Positions 28,167 to 37,396 of a stretch of 53,240 nucleotides of DNA are shown piece by piece. Where the stretch lies: assembly GCA_023417315.1 (NCBI GenBank), contig JAEZFW010000016.1, positions 1 to 53,240 on the forward strand. Direction: 5' to 3'. The notes below the pieces were generated by a model that did no database searches, was not told where the DNA came from, and saw only the letters and a list, made by a program, of their open reading frames with translations. Made by a program: the position numbers and the translations under genes. The stretch is from Pseudomonadota bacterium (GTDB taxonomy: Bacteria; Pseudomonadota; Gammaproteobacteria; Steroidobacterales; Steroidobacteraceae). Each line of letters opens with the position of its first letter. Positions within the stretch are counted from its first letter, which is position 1.

Positions 28167-29746
28167 TTATGCACGTCCGGCACTGAGCGAGATCTTGAGA
28201 GCGCTTGCGTGACGTGTCGGCAGGCGATGCGGGAGCTCGACGAGGAGCGCTGCATCGGTCTGCTGAAACTTCAGCGATTCGCTGATCCCCAGCAGTTGCA
28301 CGGCCCGAACGCTGCGCCTTTCTTGGCCGTTGCTACGCCCAAGCGCAGCGATCGTAACTTGTCGGCGAGGCTCACCCAGCGTGATGGCGTAGAGCGTGTC
28401 GCCTTTCGCGGTAAAACGAATGTCCTCCGCGGTGTATTCGGCACTTTCTTTGAAGTCGCCACTCGCGGTCTCAGTCGGGCCTTCGCCATACAACGTCCAT
28501 GGGCGCGTTCCATGGATCGCTTCGGCGTTCACGCTCATCCACTGCGCGAGCTCGGAGAGTAATGTCTTCGATTCGGTGGGCAAGCTCCCGTCCGGATAGA
28601 GCGCGACATTGAGGAGCAGGTTACCGTTCTTGCTGACGATATCGGCAAGCATGCGAATGACATCGGACGCGGTCTTGTACTTGTCGTCATCCGCGTAAAA
28701 CCAGTCGCCGTTCGACGTATCGGTTTGCCAGGGCAGCGGATTGATCCCGCTCATGACGCCGCGTTCAACGTCCTGCACGCAAGCTTCCGCGTAGAACTCA
28801 CCGGACCCAAGTGCCTTGCAGTTGTAAACTGCCTCGAGTCGACCGTGCTTGGCAATGCTGCTGTTGTAGAAGTGTGCGATGAGTGAGCGACCGACATCTC
28901 CGAACGGGATGCCGCCATCGGAATAAAGTAAGTCCGGTTCATAGGCGTCGACCAAGTCGCGGATGCGTTTGAACCAGATCTGATGGTATGCGGGATCCGT
29001 CGTGTACCAGGTCGCCGAGTTGCCCTTGTAAGGTTCATTGTGTTTGGGATGATAGAGATCGGCGTATGCTGGATTCGCGCCGTCATAATCGAGGCCGATC
29101 TTGGGCCAGAACTGGTCGTATTGGTGGCTCGGGTAGAACCAATTGCGACTGGCGCCGAGATGCTCGGAGACACCGAACCGTAGTCCGCGCCGACGCGCAG
29201 CATCCCGCCACGCTCCCACGATATCTCGCTTCGGACCCATTGCGACCGCGTTCCAGCGATGATGGCGTGAGCTCCACAAGTCGAAATTGTCATGGTGCAC
29301 GCCCATGCTGACGAAGTACTTCGCGCCGGCGGCGACATAGAGATCCATCAAGGCTTCCGGATCGAAGTTCTCCGCCTTCCAAAGCGGAATGATGTCTTTG
29401 TATCCGAACTCCGAAGGGTTGCATAGTGCTCGAGATGGTGGGCGTAGTCTGGATGACCGGGAACGTACATCCAGCGCGCATACCAATCCCCACAGCGCGG
29501 CACTGCTTGCGGCCCCCAATGCGCCCAGATGCCGAACTTCGCGTCACGAAACCAGGCCGGGGCCCGGTACTTTTTCAATGAGTCCACCGCTGGCTGAAAG
29601 GGCCCACTCGCAATGTCCGGCGTGGCAGGCAGCGATGCGGAGGTACGCTCGTCTTGATCGACACGATTTGCTTGAGGCTGCGCCGCCGCCTCCACACCGA
29701 GCGCCGCCCAGAGGGGTGTTCCCAACAAGAATCGCCTGCTGATCAT
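28167..29746 (-). pseudogene. GH29 alpha-L-fucosidase, Tat-exported, interrupted by a frameshift
   Basis: Two overlapping frames together encode one GH29 enzyme. The N-terminal part (29348-29746) has a Tat leader SRRFLLGTPLW and WFRDAKFGIWAHWGPQAVP. The rest (from about 29425 down to 28167) has NPSEFGYKDIIPLWKAENF, MGVHHDNFDLWSS and PDLLYSDGGIPFGD with the likely nucleophile aspartate. The frame changes around 29415-29430, where the sequence reads TATGCAACCCT; one extra base there (TATGGCAACCCT-like) would restore HYGNPSEFGYK. Either a sequencing error or a recent inactivation. It hydrolyses terminal alpha-L-fucose. A mutarotase lies divergently. Confidence 0.85.
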
Positions 29747-29893
29747 GACCATCCTTCTCTCTGCACCGTGTAACCGGCCCTGCAGTCCGCACTATCGCTG
29801 CATTAGCGAAAACGAACTTTCATATATGCGAAAATGGCGCCGACGTCAAAAGCATGTCCAAACGGAACGAATCATGAGCCGGAGGTTTCGCCC

Positions 29894-30250
29894 ATGTGCA
29901 GGGTTCGCATGTGCTTCGCGCTCGATTTGAAAGACGATCCGATGCTCATCGAGCAGTACCGTCGGTTCCATGAGCCCGGAGGTCCGCCGGCAGCGGTGAC
30001 GCGTGCGCTTCGCGCGAGCGGGATCGAAAGCCTCGAGATCTATCTGTGCGGGAATCGCTTGTTCATGGTCTTGGATGCCGGGCCGGATTTCTCATTGCAA
30101 GCCAAAGCGCAAGCAGACGCGAGCAACGACGAGGTGCAGCAGTGGGAGGAGCTCATGTGGCGATTTCAAAAGGCCTTACCATGGGCCGCACCCGGTCAGA
30201 AATGGGTGCCAGCTGAAAGAATCTATGATCTGGCTCAACAACCGGACTAG
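29894..30250 (+). CDS. L-rhamnose/L-fucose mutarotase-type protein (RhaM fold)
   Basis: The 118-residue protein matches the RhaM/DUF718 dimeric ferredoxin-fold mutarotases: FALDLKDDPMLIEQYRRFH, SGIESLEIYLCGNRLFMVL, DEVQQWEELMWRFQ, ending WVPAERIYDL. It would interconvert alpha and beta anomers of a deoxysugar. GGAGG 8 bp before ATG 29894 decides the start. Divergent from the GH29 fucosidase, so fucose rather than rhamnose is the likely substrate (inference). Confidence 0.85.
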   Translation: MCRVRMCFALDLKDDPMLIEQYRRFHEPGGPPAAVTRALRASGIESLEIYLCGNRLFMVLDAGPDFSLQAKAQADASNDEVQQWEELMWRFQKALPWAAPGQKWVPAERIYDLAQQPD

Positions 30251-31008
30251 GAGCTTCGTTCGGTGCGCTTGATCGCCAACGGCCCGAACGACTGGCAGTT
30301 CGGCATCATGCTGATGACGTTGATCGTGACGTGAGGTGGGCGGGTCGCGATCCAGTACACGGTATCCGCAATGTCTTCTGCGGTGAGTGGCGTGGTGCCG
30401 ACATACACTGCCTTCGCACGTTCTTCATCGCCGGCAAACCGCACTTGCGAGAACTCGGTCCCGCCGCAGAGTCCGGGTTCGACGCAGCTCGCACGCACGC
30501 CTGTGCCGATCAGATCGGCATTCAGATTCTGAGTGAACTGATGCACGAATGCTTTAGTCGCGCCGTACACGTTGCCGCCTGGATAAGGATTCTCGCCTGC
30601 GATCGAACCGATATTGATGATGCTGCCGCGCTTGCGATCCACCATGCCGGGCAACACTGCTCGAGTGACATGCACGAGTCCCGAGCAATTCGTTGCGATC
30701 ATTCGATCCCAATCCTCGAGGTTCGCCGTATGTGCCGGCGCAAGTCCAAGTGCGAGACCTGCGTTGTTGACGAGAACGTCGATTCTCGCGAACGCTTCCG
30801 GTAGTCCCCCCACCGTGCGTGCTACGCCGTCGTGATCCGTGACATCGAGCTCTATCGCAAGTGCGCGATCTGGAAATCGACTCGAGAGAACCTGCAGTCG
30901 ATCGAAGCGACGCGCGCAGACGATCGCGCGCCAACCTTCCGCGAGAAAGCGTTGCGCGATCGCGAGTCCGAAACCTGAGCTCGCACCAGTAACAAGGCAA
31001 GTTTTCAT
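30247..31008 (-). CDS. Short-chain dehydrogenase (YdfG/3-hydroxy acid dehydrogenase-like)
   Basis: The 253-residue protein MKTCLVTGASSGFGLAIAQR has the NADP loop TGASSGFG, NNAG (VLVNNAGLALG), catalytic NIGSIAG and YGATKAF, and the YdfG-like RASCVEPGLCGGTEFSQVRF. E. coli YdfG oxidises L-allo-threonine and reduces malonic semialdehyde. The start is uncertain among 31008, 31014 and 31041. Its stop codon overlaps that of the convergent mutarotase: the single CTAG at 30247-30250 serves both. Confidence 0.87.
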   Translation of the reverse strand: MKTCLVTGASSGFGLAIAQRFLAEGWRAIVCARRFDRLQVLSSRFPDRALAIELDVTDHDGVARTVGGLPEAFARIDVLVNNAGLALGLAPAHTANLEDWDRMIATNCSGLVHVTRAVLPGMVDRKRGSIINIGSIAGENPYPGGNVYGATKAFVHQFTQNLNADLIGTGVRASCVEPGLCGGTEFSQVRFAGDEERAKAVYVGTTPLTAEDIADTVYWIATRPPHVTINVISMMPNCQSFGPLAIKRTERSS

Positions 31009-31281
31009 GGGCATTGAACGACTCAGTGGCAGTGCACGCATGATCCGCGATTCGAGCCGAATGCAGTAGACACAGTTGCAGCGAGCGTGGGCAGCACTTC
31101 GATCGCCGGCTTCCAGAATGGATTACGTCCGGGCGGCGCGCAAAGAAGCGGTCATTTGCCGGTGACCGTGCGCTTCCATGCCGGGCGCTGAGTGTCCACT
31201 AAGGAACTTTCGGATTTGCTCTGCGTCCCGAAAGCAGGCGCGCGCGAACCTCGCGCAGCTGATTCGACATTCGGGGGTGGG

Positions 31282-31875
31282 ATGGCAGGTGAGACGCTGC
31301 ATCGGAGCGACGGCCTCAGCTCTACGATGACACCGGGCACGTGGGCGAGCGCGATCGGCGTCATCGCCGTCGTACTCGGGCTTTTGTTGGCTGCATCGCA
31401 CGCGAACGAATGGATGAAACAGCGCGTCATCCAAGCATCTACGCCGGCGAGTCAGCAGCTTCCCGCCGCGGATTGCCCGCAGGACGAGCTCGAAGAGGAA
31501 GGGCTCACTCTCGCGGAATGCGAGCACTTAGTTGCACGAGTGCAGGCATATGTGCTCACGGCGCCGTCGTGGTTTCCGCCAACTCAATCTCTTCTCAGCG
31601 CGATAGGCACGTTGGCTGCATTACTGTCGGTAGTGGCGGGCGCCGCTCTGGTCAACTTGCGTCAGTGGGGCCCAAGACTGGCGACGGCTGTGTTCGCGCT
31701 GCTGCTCCTCATCGATGCGAGCCAGTTCACGGCGGCGGTCAATGCCGGGCCCATCCTTAGAAGCGAATACCTGTGGCCGACTCTGCTCTGGTTCGCCCTG
31801 CACTTGATGCTGCTTATGGCTTGCGTGGCTGCGTTTCAGAGCCGTCATCTGGGAGCGAAAGGGAGAACAGGATGA
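31282..31875 (+). CDS. Membrane protein, unknown, coupled to cytochrome b561
   Basis: The 197-residue protein has about four hydrophobic helices (ASAIGVIAVVLGLLLAAS; LLSAIGTLAALLSVVAGAAL; LATAVFALLLLIDAS; LWPTLLWFALHLMLLMACVA). A periplasmic loop with a Cys pair (ADCPQDELEEEGLTLAECEH) lies between the first two. ATG 31282 has GGGGGTGGG upstream. It overlaps the next gene as ATGA, so translation is coupled. No family recognised. Confidence 0.65.
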   Translation: MAGETLHRSDGLSSTMTPGTWASAIGVIAVVLGLLLAASHANEWMKQRVIQASTPASQQLPAADCPQDELEEEGLTLAECEHLVARVQAYVLTAPSWFPPTQSLLSAIGTLAALLSVVAGAALVNLRQWGPRLATAVFALLLLIDASQFTAAVNAGPILRSEYLWPTLLWFALHLMLLMACVAAFQSRHLGAKGRTG

Positions 31876-32414
31876 AAGAGGGTGGATACAGTACCTCTGC
31901 AGTCATCATGCATGGGCTCCTTGCGCTCTCGATCTTCTTCCTCTTCATCTCGAGCTGGTGGATGCTGGCGCTGCCCTTGCCTTCGAAAGAGCTGACGTTT
32001 CGCCAGTTCCCGTTTCAGTTGCACAAGAACATCGGCATCACGATTGTTTTCTTGCTCGGCTTCCTACTCTATGTCCGCTTCAAGCACCCGCCTAAAGCCG
32101 TGTCCGAGGAGTCGATGCCACTGTGGATGCAACGATTAGCGGTCATCGATCACATCGTGCTGTATTTCCTGATTCTGGCGTGCTGCTTCAGCGGGTACAT
32201 GTCTTCTTCGTACAGCGGTTGGGGCACGACCTTCTGGTGGCTCGTCGAACTGCCGTACTGGGGCAGGGAGGATGAAGACCTCAACATGTTCTGGTCAGAT
32301 GTCCATCTATGGACCTGCTGGGGCTTGCTCGCGATCTTGTCTGTGCACATCGCCGGTGCGCTCTATCACGCGTTTCGGGACGACGGGATCGTTAGAAGGA
32401 TGCTCAAGCTGTAG
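31872..32414 (+). CDS. Cytochrome b561 family protein
   Basis: The 180-residue protein has four transmembrane helices with the heme-ligand histidines of bacterial b561: VIMHGLLALSIFF, FQLHKNIGITIVF, IDHIVLYFLILAC and SVHIAGALYHAFRDDG. Expected role is transmembrane electron transfer, for instance superoxide:ubiquinone oxidoreduction as in CybB. The start ATG overlaps the stop of the preceding membrane protein gene (ATGA), and GGGAGAACAGG is its ribosome-binding site. Confidence 0.88.
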   Translation: MKEGGYSTSAVIMHGLLALSIFFLFISSWWMLALPLPSKELTFRQFPFQLHKNIGITIVFLLGFLLYVRFKHPPKAVSEESMPLWMQRLAVIDHIVLYFLILACCFSGYMSSSYSGWGTTFWWLVELPYWGREDEDLNMFWSDVHLWTCWGLLAILSVHIAGALYHAFRDDGIVRRMLKL

Positions 32415-32590
32415 CCCGTCGATCGCAAGATTGATCTGGCGCGTGCGTACTGCTCGGATCCCGCCCCCCAACACCAGTAGGCAACTTCAGCTTCGCGGAT
32501 ATCCGTAAACCGGCACCGAGTGATGCGAAGTGTTCTTTTGGCAGCGCGGGTGAGGCTGCTTCGCGGAAATTGAGCTGCCCCTTCCTAGCT

Positions 32591-32615
32591 CTCCCCCGCT
32601 TCGCAGGGGAGGGAA
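32591..32615. repeat. Dispersed palindromic repeat, copy 2
   Basis: CTCCCCCGCTTCGCAGGGGA, then GGGAA; 24 of 25 positions agree with 17662-17686. Confidence 0.7.
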
Positions 32616-32628
32616 TCTCCGACGCGTC

Positions 32629-33369
32629 TTACGACTTCAACCTGAACTCGCTCAAGCGCTCATAGTGAGCTCGCGCGTCCTCTGCGATCCGTTGCAAGTC
32701 GTCCGGTAAGCTGATCTGTCTTCGCGATGGCGGCGGGCCGAAGCCCGTCGATTGCTCCACCGCTTTGTACCATGCAGGTGCCCACACGCCATCCGTAGCG
32801 CGGCGGCCGGCAGGCCAGCTCAGCATCGCGGGTGTGTACTCGATAGCGAGTGCCCCACATAGTTGCGAAAGGACGCGCTCCGGATTCGCCAGTAGATCCG
32901 CGCCGTCAACGACGGGCGGTGCGCGCCCAATACGATCGGCTTCGCGCTCGAACAGCTCACGCTGCTGTAGGACACCGATATCGGCGAGCGTCACTTCGCT
33001 CCGCTTCTGAATGTATGAGGCGAGCACGGCAGTCGGATCGCGAATCAGGAATGCGTTACGCAGTCGAGCGATCCAATCGCGTCCGATCTGTGGAAGCATG
33101 TGGTGCGTCATGTGCTTCTGGTAGAAGACCTGTTTCCCATCCGGAACAGGACCGAGGAGCTGCTGTACGACGTCGCGCCAGTCCTGCGGCTGCGACGCAA
33201 GTACTGCCTCTCGCATCGGATGGTCGAGCCCAGTCTGCGCGAGATAGGCGGCGTAGAACGGCTCGTCGATCACTGCGGTATCCGGCCGCGCGCCGAACGA
33301 ACGCATCATCGCCGTCGAGATGTTTCGCGGGCCGGACCACATCGCAATTCTGATCGCTTCCGAGCTCAT
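32629..33369 (-). CDS. Sulfotransferase family protein
   Basis: The 246-residue protein starts MSSEAIRIAMWSGPRNISTA with a P-loop-like PAPS-binding strand (SGPRNISTAMMRSF). It then has DEPFYAAYLAQTG, FYQKHMTHHMLPQI and FLIRDPTAVLASYIQ (3'-phosphate-binding motif). These fit the sulfotransferase-like family often paired with class IV aminotransferases. It is translationally coupled to the upstream aminotransferase by an ATGA overlap. Confidence 0.82.
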   Translation of the reverse strand: MSSEAIRIAMWSGPRNISTAMMRSFGARPDTAVIDEPFYAAYLAQTGLDHPMREAVLASQPQDWRDVVQQLLGPVPDGKQVFYQKHMTHHMLPQIGRDWIARLRNAFLIRDPTAVLASYIQKRSEVTLADIGVLQQRELFEREADRIGRAPPVVDGADLLANPERVLSQLCGALAIEYTPAMLSWPAGRRATDGVWAPAWYKAVEQSTGFGPPPSRRQISLPDDLQRIAEDARAHYERLSEFRLKS

Positions 33370-34286
33370 CGCGTACGCTCGCTCGCCTCAGCATCCTTCA
33401 GTGCCTCATACAGTGCGCGCAAGCGGTTCGTGATCGGACCCGGCGGTGGATGCTGCAGCGTTCGTCCATCGATCTCGCGCACGGGCGTGATGCCGCCGAA
33501 CGTCCCAGTGACGAATGCCTCCTGCGCTGCATAGACATCGTCGAGCTTGAAGTCACCAAGCGCGAGCGATATGTCGTTGTCGTGACAGAGCTTGATCACG
33601 TTCGTGCGCGTGATGCCGTTGAAGCAATACTCCCCGCGCGAGGACATGACCGCGCCGTCGCGCACGAAAAAGAAGTTCGTCGCATTGCAGCTCGATACGA
33701 ATCCATGAGGATCGAGCATCAACGCTTCATCTGCGCCCACCTCGATTGCCTCGAGAAGCGCCATGATCAGATTGAGCCGACTGTGGGAGTTGAGCCGCAT
33801 GTCGAACATCTGCGCGGGCGTGCAGCGGATCGAGGAGCAGGAGAGACTCAATCCGCGTGTCACGATCGCGGGATTGGGCTGCTTGTACTCCGCGACGATC
33901 ACGATCGTTGGCTTGCCGATGGCATTGCGCGGATCTTGATTCGGTGCAGATTTCTCGCCGCGCGTGATCATGACGCGCAGATGCACGCCGTCCTGCATTT
34001 GGTTCGCATCGAGCAAACGCCAAATCTCGGCGGTGAGTGCGCCGCGATCGAGACCGATGTTCAGCGCGATGCGATCGGCGCCCCAGTAGAGTCGATCGAG
34101 ATGCTGATCGAGAAACAGCAGCGCGCCTTTGTGCAGCCGCAGGCCTTCCCACACACCGTCTCCAACGACGAAGCCTCCGTCGAACACGGAAACCTTGGCC
34201 TGCTCGCGCGGGACGAGCGCGCCACTCATATATATGAGCGCACTCGCGTTACGCGGATCGACAGCGAAATCCTGACTTCCGGGCAT
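33366..34286 (-). CDS. Class IV aminotransferase-like protein (branched-chain/D-amino-acid type)
   Basis: About 306 residues from MPGSQDFAVDPRNASALIYM. The fold markers are FDGGFVVGDGVWEGLRLH, QDGVHLRVMITRGE, GADEALMLDPHGFVSSCNATN, and EAFVTGTFGGITPVREIDGR near the end. The place where fold-type IV enzymes carry the PLP lysine (IKSLNYL-like) reads MRLNSHSRLNLI: the aligned residue looks like N166, with no lysine near. Either another residue serves or it is not a transaminase. Two longer starts (34421, 34445) are possible. It is the first gene of a coupled pair with the sulfotransferase. Confidence 0.8.
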   Translation of the reverse strand: MPGSQDFAVDPRNASALIYMSGALVPREQAKVSVFDGGFVVGDGVWEGLRLHKGALLFLDQHLDRLYWGADRIALNIGLDRGALTAEIWRLLDANQMQDGVHLRVMITRGEKSAPNQDPRNAIGKPTIVIVAEYKQPNPAIVTRGLSLSCSSIRCTPAQMFDMRLNSHSRLNLIMALLEAIEVGADEALMLDPHGFVSSCNATNFFFVRDGAVMSSRGEYCFNGITRTNVIKLCHDNDISLALGDFKLDDVYAAQEAFVTGTFGGITPVREIDGRTLQHPPPGPITNRLRALYEALKDAEASERTR

Positions 34287-34585
34287 GGCTGCATCAAGTC
34301 GGTGGCTCGTCTCTAGATGGTAAGCGCTCGTGTGCCCGAGCGCATCAACGCTCGCGCGGCATTCGGCGGGCGTGCTACACGCTGGCGGGTGGGCGTGAGC
34401 GGGTCTGATCGGCTCAGGCATGCTCGATCTTCCGCTTCGGTGCACAGGTAGATTCCCTTAGCGCCTCGCCGGAAGTTCTCTGCCTACAACGCGTGAAACT
34501 GCGTCAGATTGGGACGGGGCGACAGTAGGTATACTGGTTCATGTGGATGATGCGTTGAACACGTCGAGGCATCGAGGAAATTGCC

Positions 34586-35545
34586 ATGCGCACAGCTCAA
34601 TGGAAACACATCATGGTCGTCGTGACGGACCCCTTCGCCCGCGACCAATGGGCCGCCGCCAAGGCCGCTACGGTCGCCCGCAGAACCGACGCGAAAGTGG
34701 TGCTGTTCAACACGTTCATGGTTCCGCAGCCCGTGGGAGACGTCGCCATCGACGCGCACGATCGGATCATCGAGACGGCGATCGAGCAAAGGCGAGAGCG
34801 CCTAGGCGCCATCGCGGCGCAAGTGCGCTTGCCCGCATCGACACGATGCATTGTGCGTTGGGACTACCCCATACATGAGGCGATCGTAAGACAGGTGCGC
34901 CGACTCAAACCGGATGTCTTGATCACAGACTCGCATCGCCACGGTCGTCTTGCTCGGATCGTGCTCGCCAACACGGACTGGGAGCTCATGCGCGATTGCC
35001 CGTGTCCGTTGTGGTTTGTGCGTTCGGCAGAGCTCCCTCGAAGTTCGCGATGGCTCGTGGCAGTGGACCCGCGTCATACACACGCAAAGCCGGCAAAGTT
35101 GGACGATCGGCTCATTCGCACTGCGCAACGAGCGGTAGCTCAGCTGGGTGGACGAGTCTCGATCGTACATGCGTATGAAGCACCCCTGAGCGCTACGCCC
35201 GGGATGTTGTTGGAGCCCGTGCGCTTGCCCATAGCCCCGCAGCGCTCGCGTGACTTCGTCGCGCATACCACGCATTCGGTATTCAAACTCGCCGAGAAGC
35301 ACGGTGTGAACGCTAAAGAGTGCATCGTCCGCGAAGGGGAGGCGAGCAATGTGATTGCAGCTGAAGCGAAGCGACTGCGTGCAGACGTGCTGATGATGGG
35401 AGCTGTGTCGCGCAGGCGGCTCGCTCGACCGGTCATCGGCGCAACGGCAGAGCGCGTCATCGATCACGTCGACTGTGATGTGTTCATCGTCAAACCCGCC
35501 GGCTTCAAGATCAGAGCCAAGCGTCCGATGGCAGAGGCAACTTAG
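34586..35545 (+). CDS. Double-domain universal stress protein (UspE-like)
   Basis: The 319-residue protein has two tandem Usp domains. Domain 1 is MRTAQWKHIMVVVTDPFA...DVLITDSHRH; domain 2 is RWLVAVDPRHT...DVLMMGAVSRRRL. The second keeps a nucleotide-loop-like GAVSRRRLARPVIGATAERV. GAGGAAATTGCC supplies the ribosome-binding site. Usp pairs help under starvation or oxidative stress. It is a single gene. Confidence 0.88.
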   Translation: MRTAQWKHIMVVVTDPFARDQWAAAKAATVARRTDAKVVLFNTFMVPQPVGDVAIDAHDRIIETAIEQRRERLGAIAAQVRLPASTRCIVRWDYPIHEAIVRQVRRLKPDVLITDSHRHGRLARIVLANTDWELMRDCPCPLWFVRSAELPRSSRWLVAVDPRHTHAKPAKLDDRLIRTAQRAVAQLGGRVSIVHAYEAPLSATPGMLLEPVRLPIAPQRSRDFVAHTTHSVFKLAEKHGVNAKECIVREGEASNVIAAEAKRLRADVLMMGAVSRRRLARPVIGATAERVIDHVDCDVFIVKPAGFKIRAKRPMAEAT

Positions 35546-35704
35546 CAGGTGACTTGGCCATCTGCTCGATTCGATCATCACCGCTTGCGGACGAAGCGTA
35601 TCTATATGTCCAATGGGCGTGTCAACATAAATCAATTGCAGGAGAGTCATTTCTTCCCGTTGTGCGCACAGCGTCTATAGAATCCCCACAAGAAAGGAGA
35701 CAAA

Positions 35705-36409
35705 ATGAGAAGGCATTTGGTCCTGTTGATTTCCTTGTGTGGAGCATCCGCGATCGCAGAGGCCGCTGACCGGGGATTCTATCTGGGTATCGAGGTCGGG
35801 CAGAGTCGTTCGGATGTGGGCATGGGCGACGCATTAGTCTTTCAGCGCGGGACACTGATTGGCACGTCAAGTGATGAAACAGACAGCGCGTACGGCGCCT
35901 ACTTCGGTTACGCGTTAACCAAACACTTCGCCATCGAGCTTTCTTACTCGGATCTCGGCGAGGTCCGATACACGGAGGTGCGGGACGTGCCGCCGCCGCT
36001 TCCGTTCCCGCCGCCGGCTTTTGGTGCTCCTGTTTCTGGTACGGCTTTGATTCCCGAACGGCAAGAAACCACGATCGATAGCGAATCGTTCTCTCTCGCG
36101 CTGATCGGCCGTTACCCGTTCACTGACACTCTATTCTTCATCGGTCGCGCCGGTCTTGCAGCCCATGTTCTGGAAGGCGACCTTCGCGTTTGGTTCCGTG
36201 AAGACGAGATCACCGTGATAGGCGGGGCGTTCGAGCAAAGCAGCGGTGCTGCGCTGTTAGGGGCCGGCCTCGAATGGGATTTCCATGCAAACTGGCATGC
36301 TCGGTTGCACATTCAGCAGCACTTCATGCTCGAAGACGAAGAGTTCGCAAGCAACGTAGCGCGAGGCGACGTTACCGTCTACACGGCTGGCCTCGGATAT
36401 CGTTTCTAG
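35705..36409 (+). CDS. Outer membrane beta-barrel protein
   Basis: The 234-residue protein has a Sec signal (RRHLVLLISLCGASAIAEA) and OmpA/OmpW-like strands (FYLGIEVGQSRSDVG, YFGYALTKHFAIELSYSDLG, SFSLALIGRYPFT, GAGLEWDFHANWHARL), and ends GLGYRF, with the C-terminal phenylalanine that BAM recognises. A Pro-rich loop PPPLPFPPPAFG lies between strands. AAGGAG precedes the ATG. Its function, pore or adhesin, is not predictable. Confidence 0.88.
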   Translation: MRRHLVLLISLCGASAIAEAADRGFYLGIEVGQSRSDVGMGDALVFQRGTLIGTSSDETDSAYGAYFGYALTKHFAIELSYSDLGEVRYTEVRDVPPPLPFPPPAFGAPVSGTALIPERQETTIDSESFSLALIGRYPFTDTLFFIGRAGLAAHVLEGDLRVWFREDEITVIGGAFEQSSGAALLGAGLEWDFHANWHARLHIQQHFMLEDEEFASNVARGDVTVYTAGLGYRF

Positions 36410-36432
36410 AGAGGACGGTTCGACGCCGCCGG

Positions 36433-37377
36433 TCACCTAGCACCGCGCATAGACGCGGCGGGAGCGCTTTCGGGCGGCGCGACAATCTTTAGACGAACGA
36501 GATCCTCGCGCTCCGATTCCGAGCGCGGCAAGCCAACGTTCCATGCCCATCCGAGTTTCTCGAACAGACGGATGACCCACCAGCCCGGATCGAGCTGACC
36601 TTGCTCGAGACCGATGCGAGCGGATTCCGGGAACGCGTGATGATTGTTGTGCCAGCACTCCCCGTAGGTGAGTAAGCCCAAACCGTTTAGGTTGGATGCT
36701 TGTACGCCCGCGCCAAGCACTCGCCACGTACCAGGGCCGGGATTGTGGCACCAGTAAGTAATCGACCAGTGACCCACGACACTCACGCACACCCGAACCG
36801 CCACGCCCCAGACTACCCAACTCCATCCACCAATCGCGAGGAGCACCAAAGCGACGGGAAGTTGCTGCAGCATCCAGGTCGTCTGGAGGAATCGGTACCA
36901 GGGATCTGAAGCAAGTTCACGCTCGATCGTGAAACGCGGCGCTCGTGTGTAACGAAACTCGCAATGGAGCTGCCAGAACAAATCCATGAGTGGCGCGCGG
37001 CGATGCGAGAAGAAATCATGGCAACGAGGCTGACGTTGAGCCCAGTCACGACCATCGTGAACCCGCAGCACGCCGAACGGACCTGCGACTCCGACGAGCA
37101 CGCCTATATATATGAGTGTGCGTTCCAGCCACTTGTGGCACGCGAAGGTGCGATGAATGAGCTTGCGGTGCATACCCACGGAGTGACCGAGCAGCAGAGT
37201 CAGATAGGTCATCACGAGGAAGAGGGCAACTGACGAGACGGTCGCGGTGAGCGGTGCGAAGACGATCGTGACGACAATCATGGTCGTGTTCCAGATCGAT
37301 TTCGCGGGGCTCCAGACGACGCGACCGTCGCAAGCATCCGCATCTGTGCCGTCGACGCGAAACACGCCCTTCATCAT
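36433..37377 (-). CDS. Acyl-CoA/fatty-acid desaturase (integral membrane)
   Basis: The 314-residue protein has the histidine boxes of stearoyl-CoA desaturase-type enzymes: GHSVGMHRKLIHR, RCHDFFSHRR and ECWHNNHHAFP. Hydrophobic pairs (TTMIVVTIVFAPLTATVSSV; LPVALVLLAIGGWSWVVWGV) lie around them. It inserts a double bond using di-iron. AAGGAG upstream favours ATG 37377. The next gene starts 20 bp away in the same direction. Confidence 0.88.
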   Translation of the reverse strand: MMKGVFRVDGTDADACDGRVVWSPAKSIWNTTMIVVTIVFAPLTATVSSVALFLVMTYLTLLLGHSVGMHRKLIHRTFACHKWLERTLIYIGVLVGVAGPFGVLRVHDGRDWAQRQPRCHDFFSHRRAPLMDLFWQLHCEFRYTRAPRFTIERELASDPWYRFLQTTWMLQQLPVALVLLAIGGWSWVVWGVAVRVCVSVVGHWSITYWCHNPGPGTWRVLGAGVQASNLNGLGLLTYGECWHNNHHAFPESARIGLEQGQLDPGWWVIRLFEKLGWAWNVGLPRSESEREDLVRLKIVAPPESAPAASMRGAR

Positions 37378-37396
37378 GTCGCGACTCCTTCGTTTC

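Noticed and set aside
31192..31281. N-terminal extension of the four-helix membrane protein
   Set aside because: The upstream 30 codons lack a ribosome-binding site; GGGGGTGGG before ATG 31282 is better.
34225..34242. CTCATATATATGAG palindrome
   Set aside because: It lies inside the aminotransferase coding region and encodes the conserved LIYMSGAL part; a similar TATATATATGAG in the desaturase gene is also coding, so I take both as chance.
35120..35160. tRNA-like string GAGCGGTAGCTCAGCTGGGTGG
   Set aside because: It resembles a tRNA D-arm, but lies inside the universal stress protein frame; no anticodon stem, T-arm or acceptor pairing follows.
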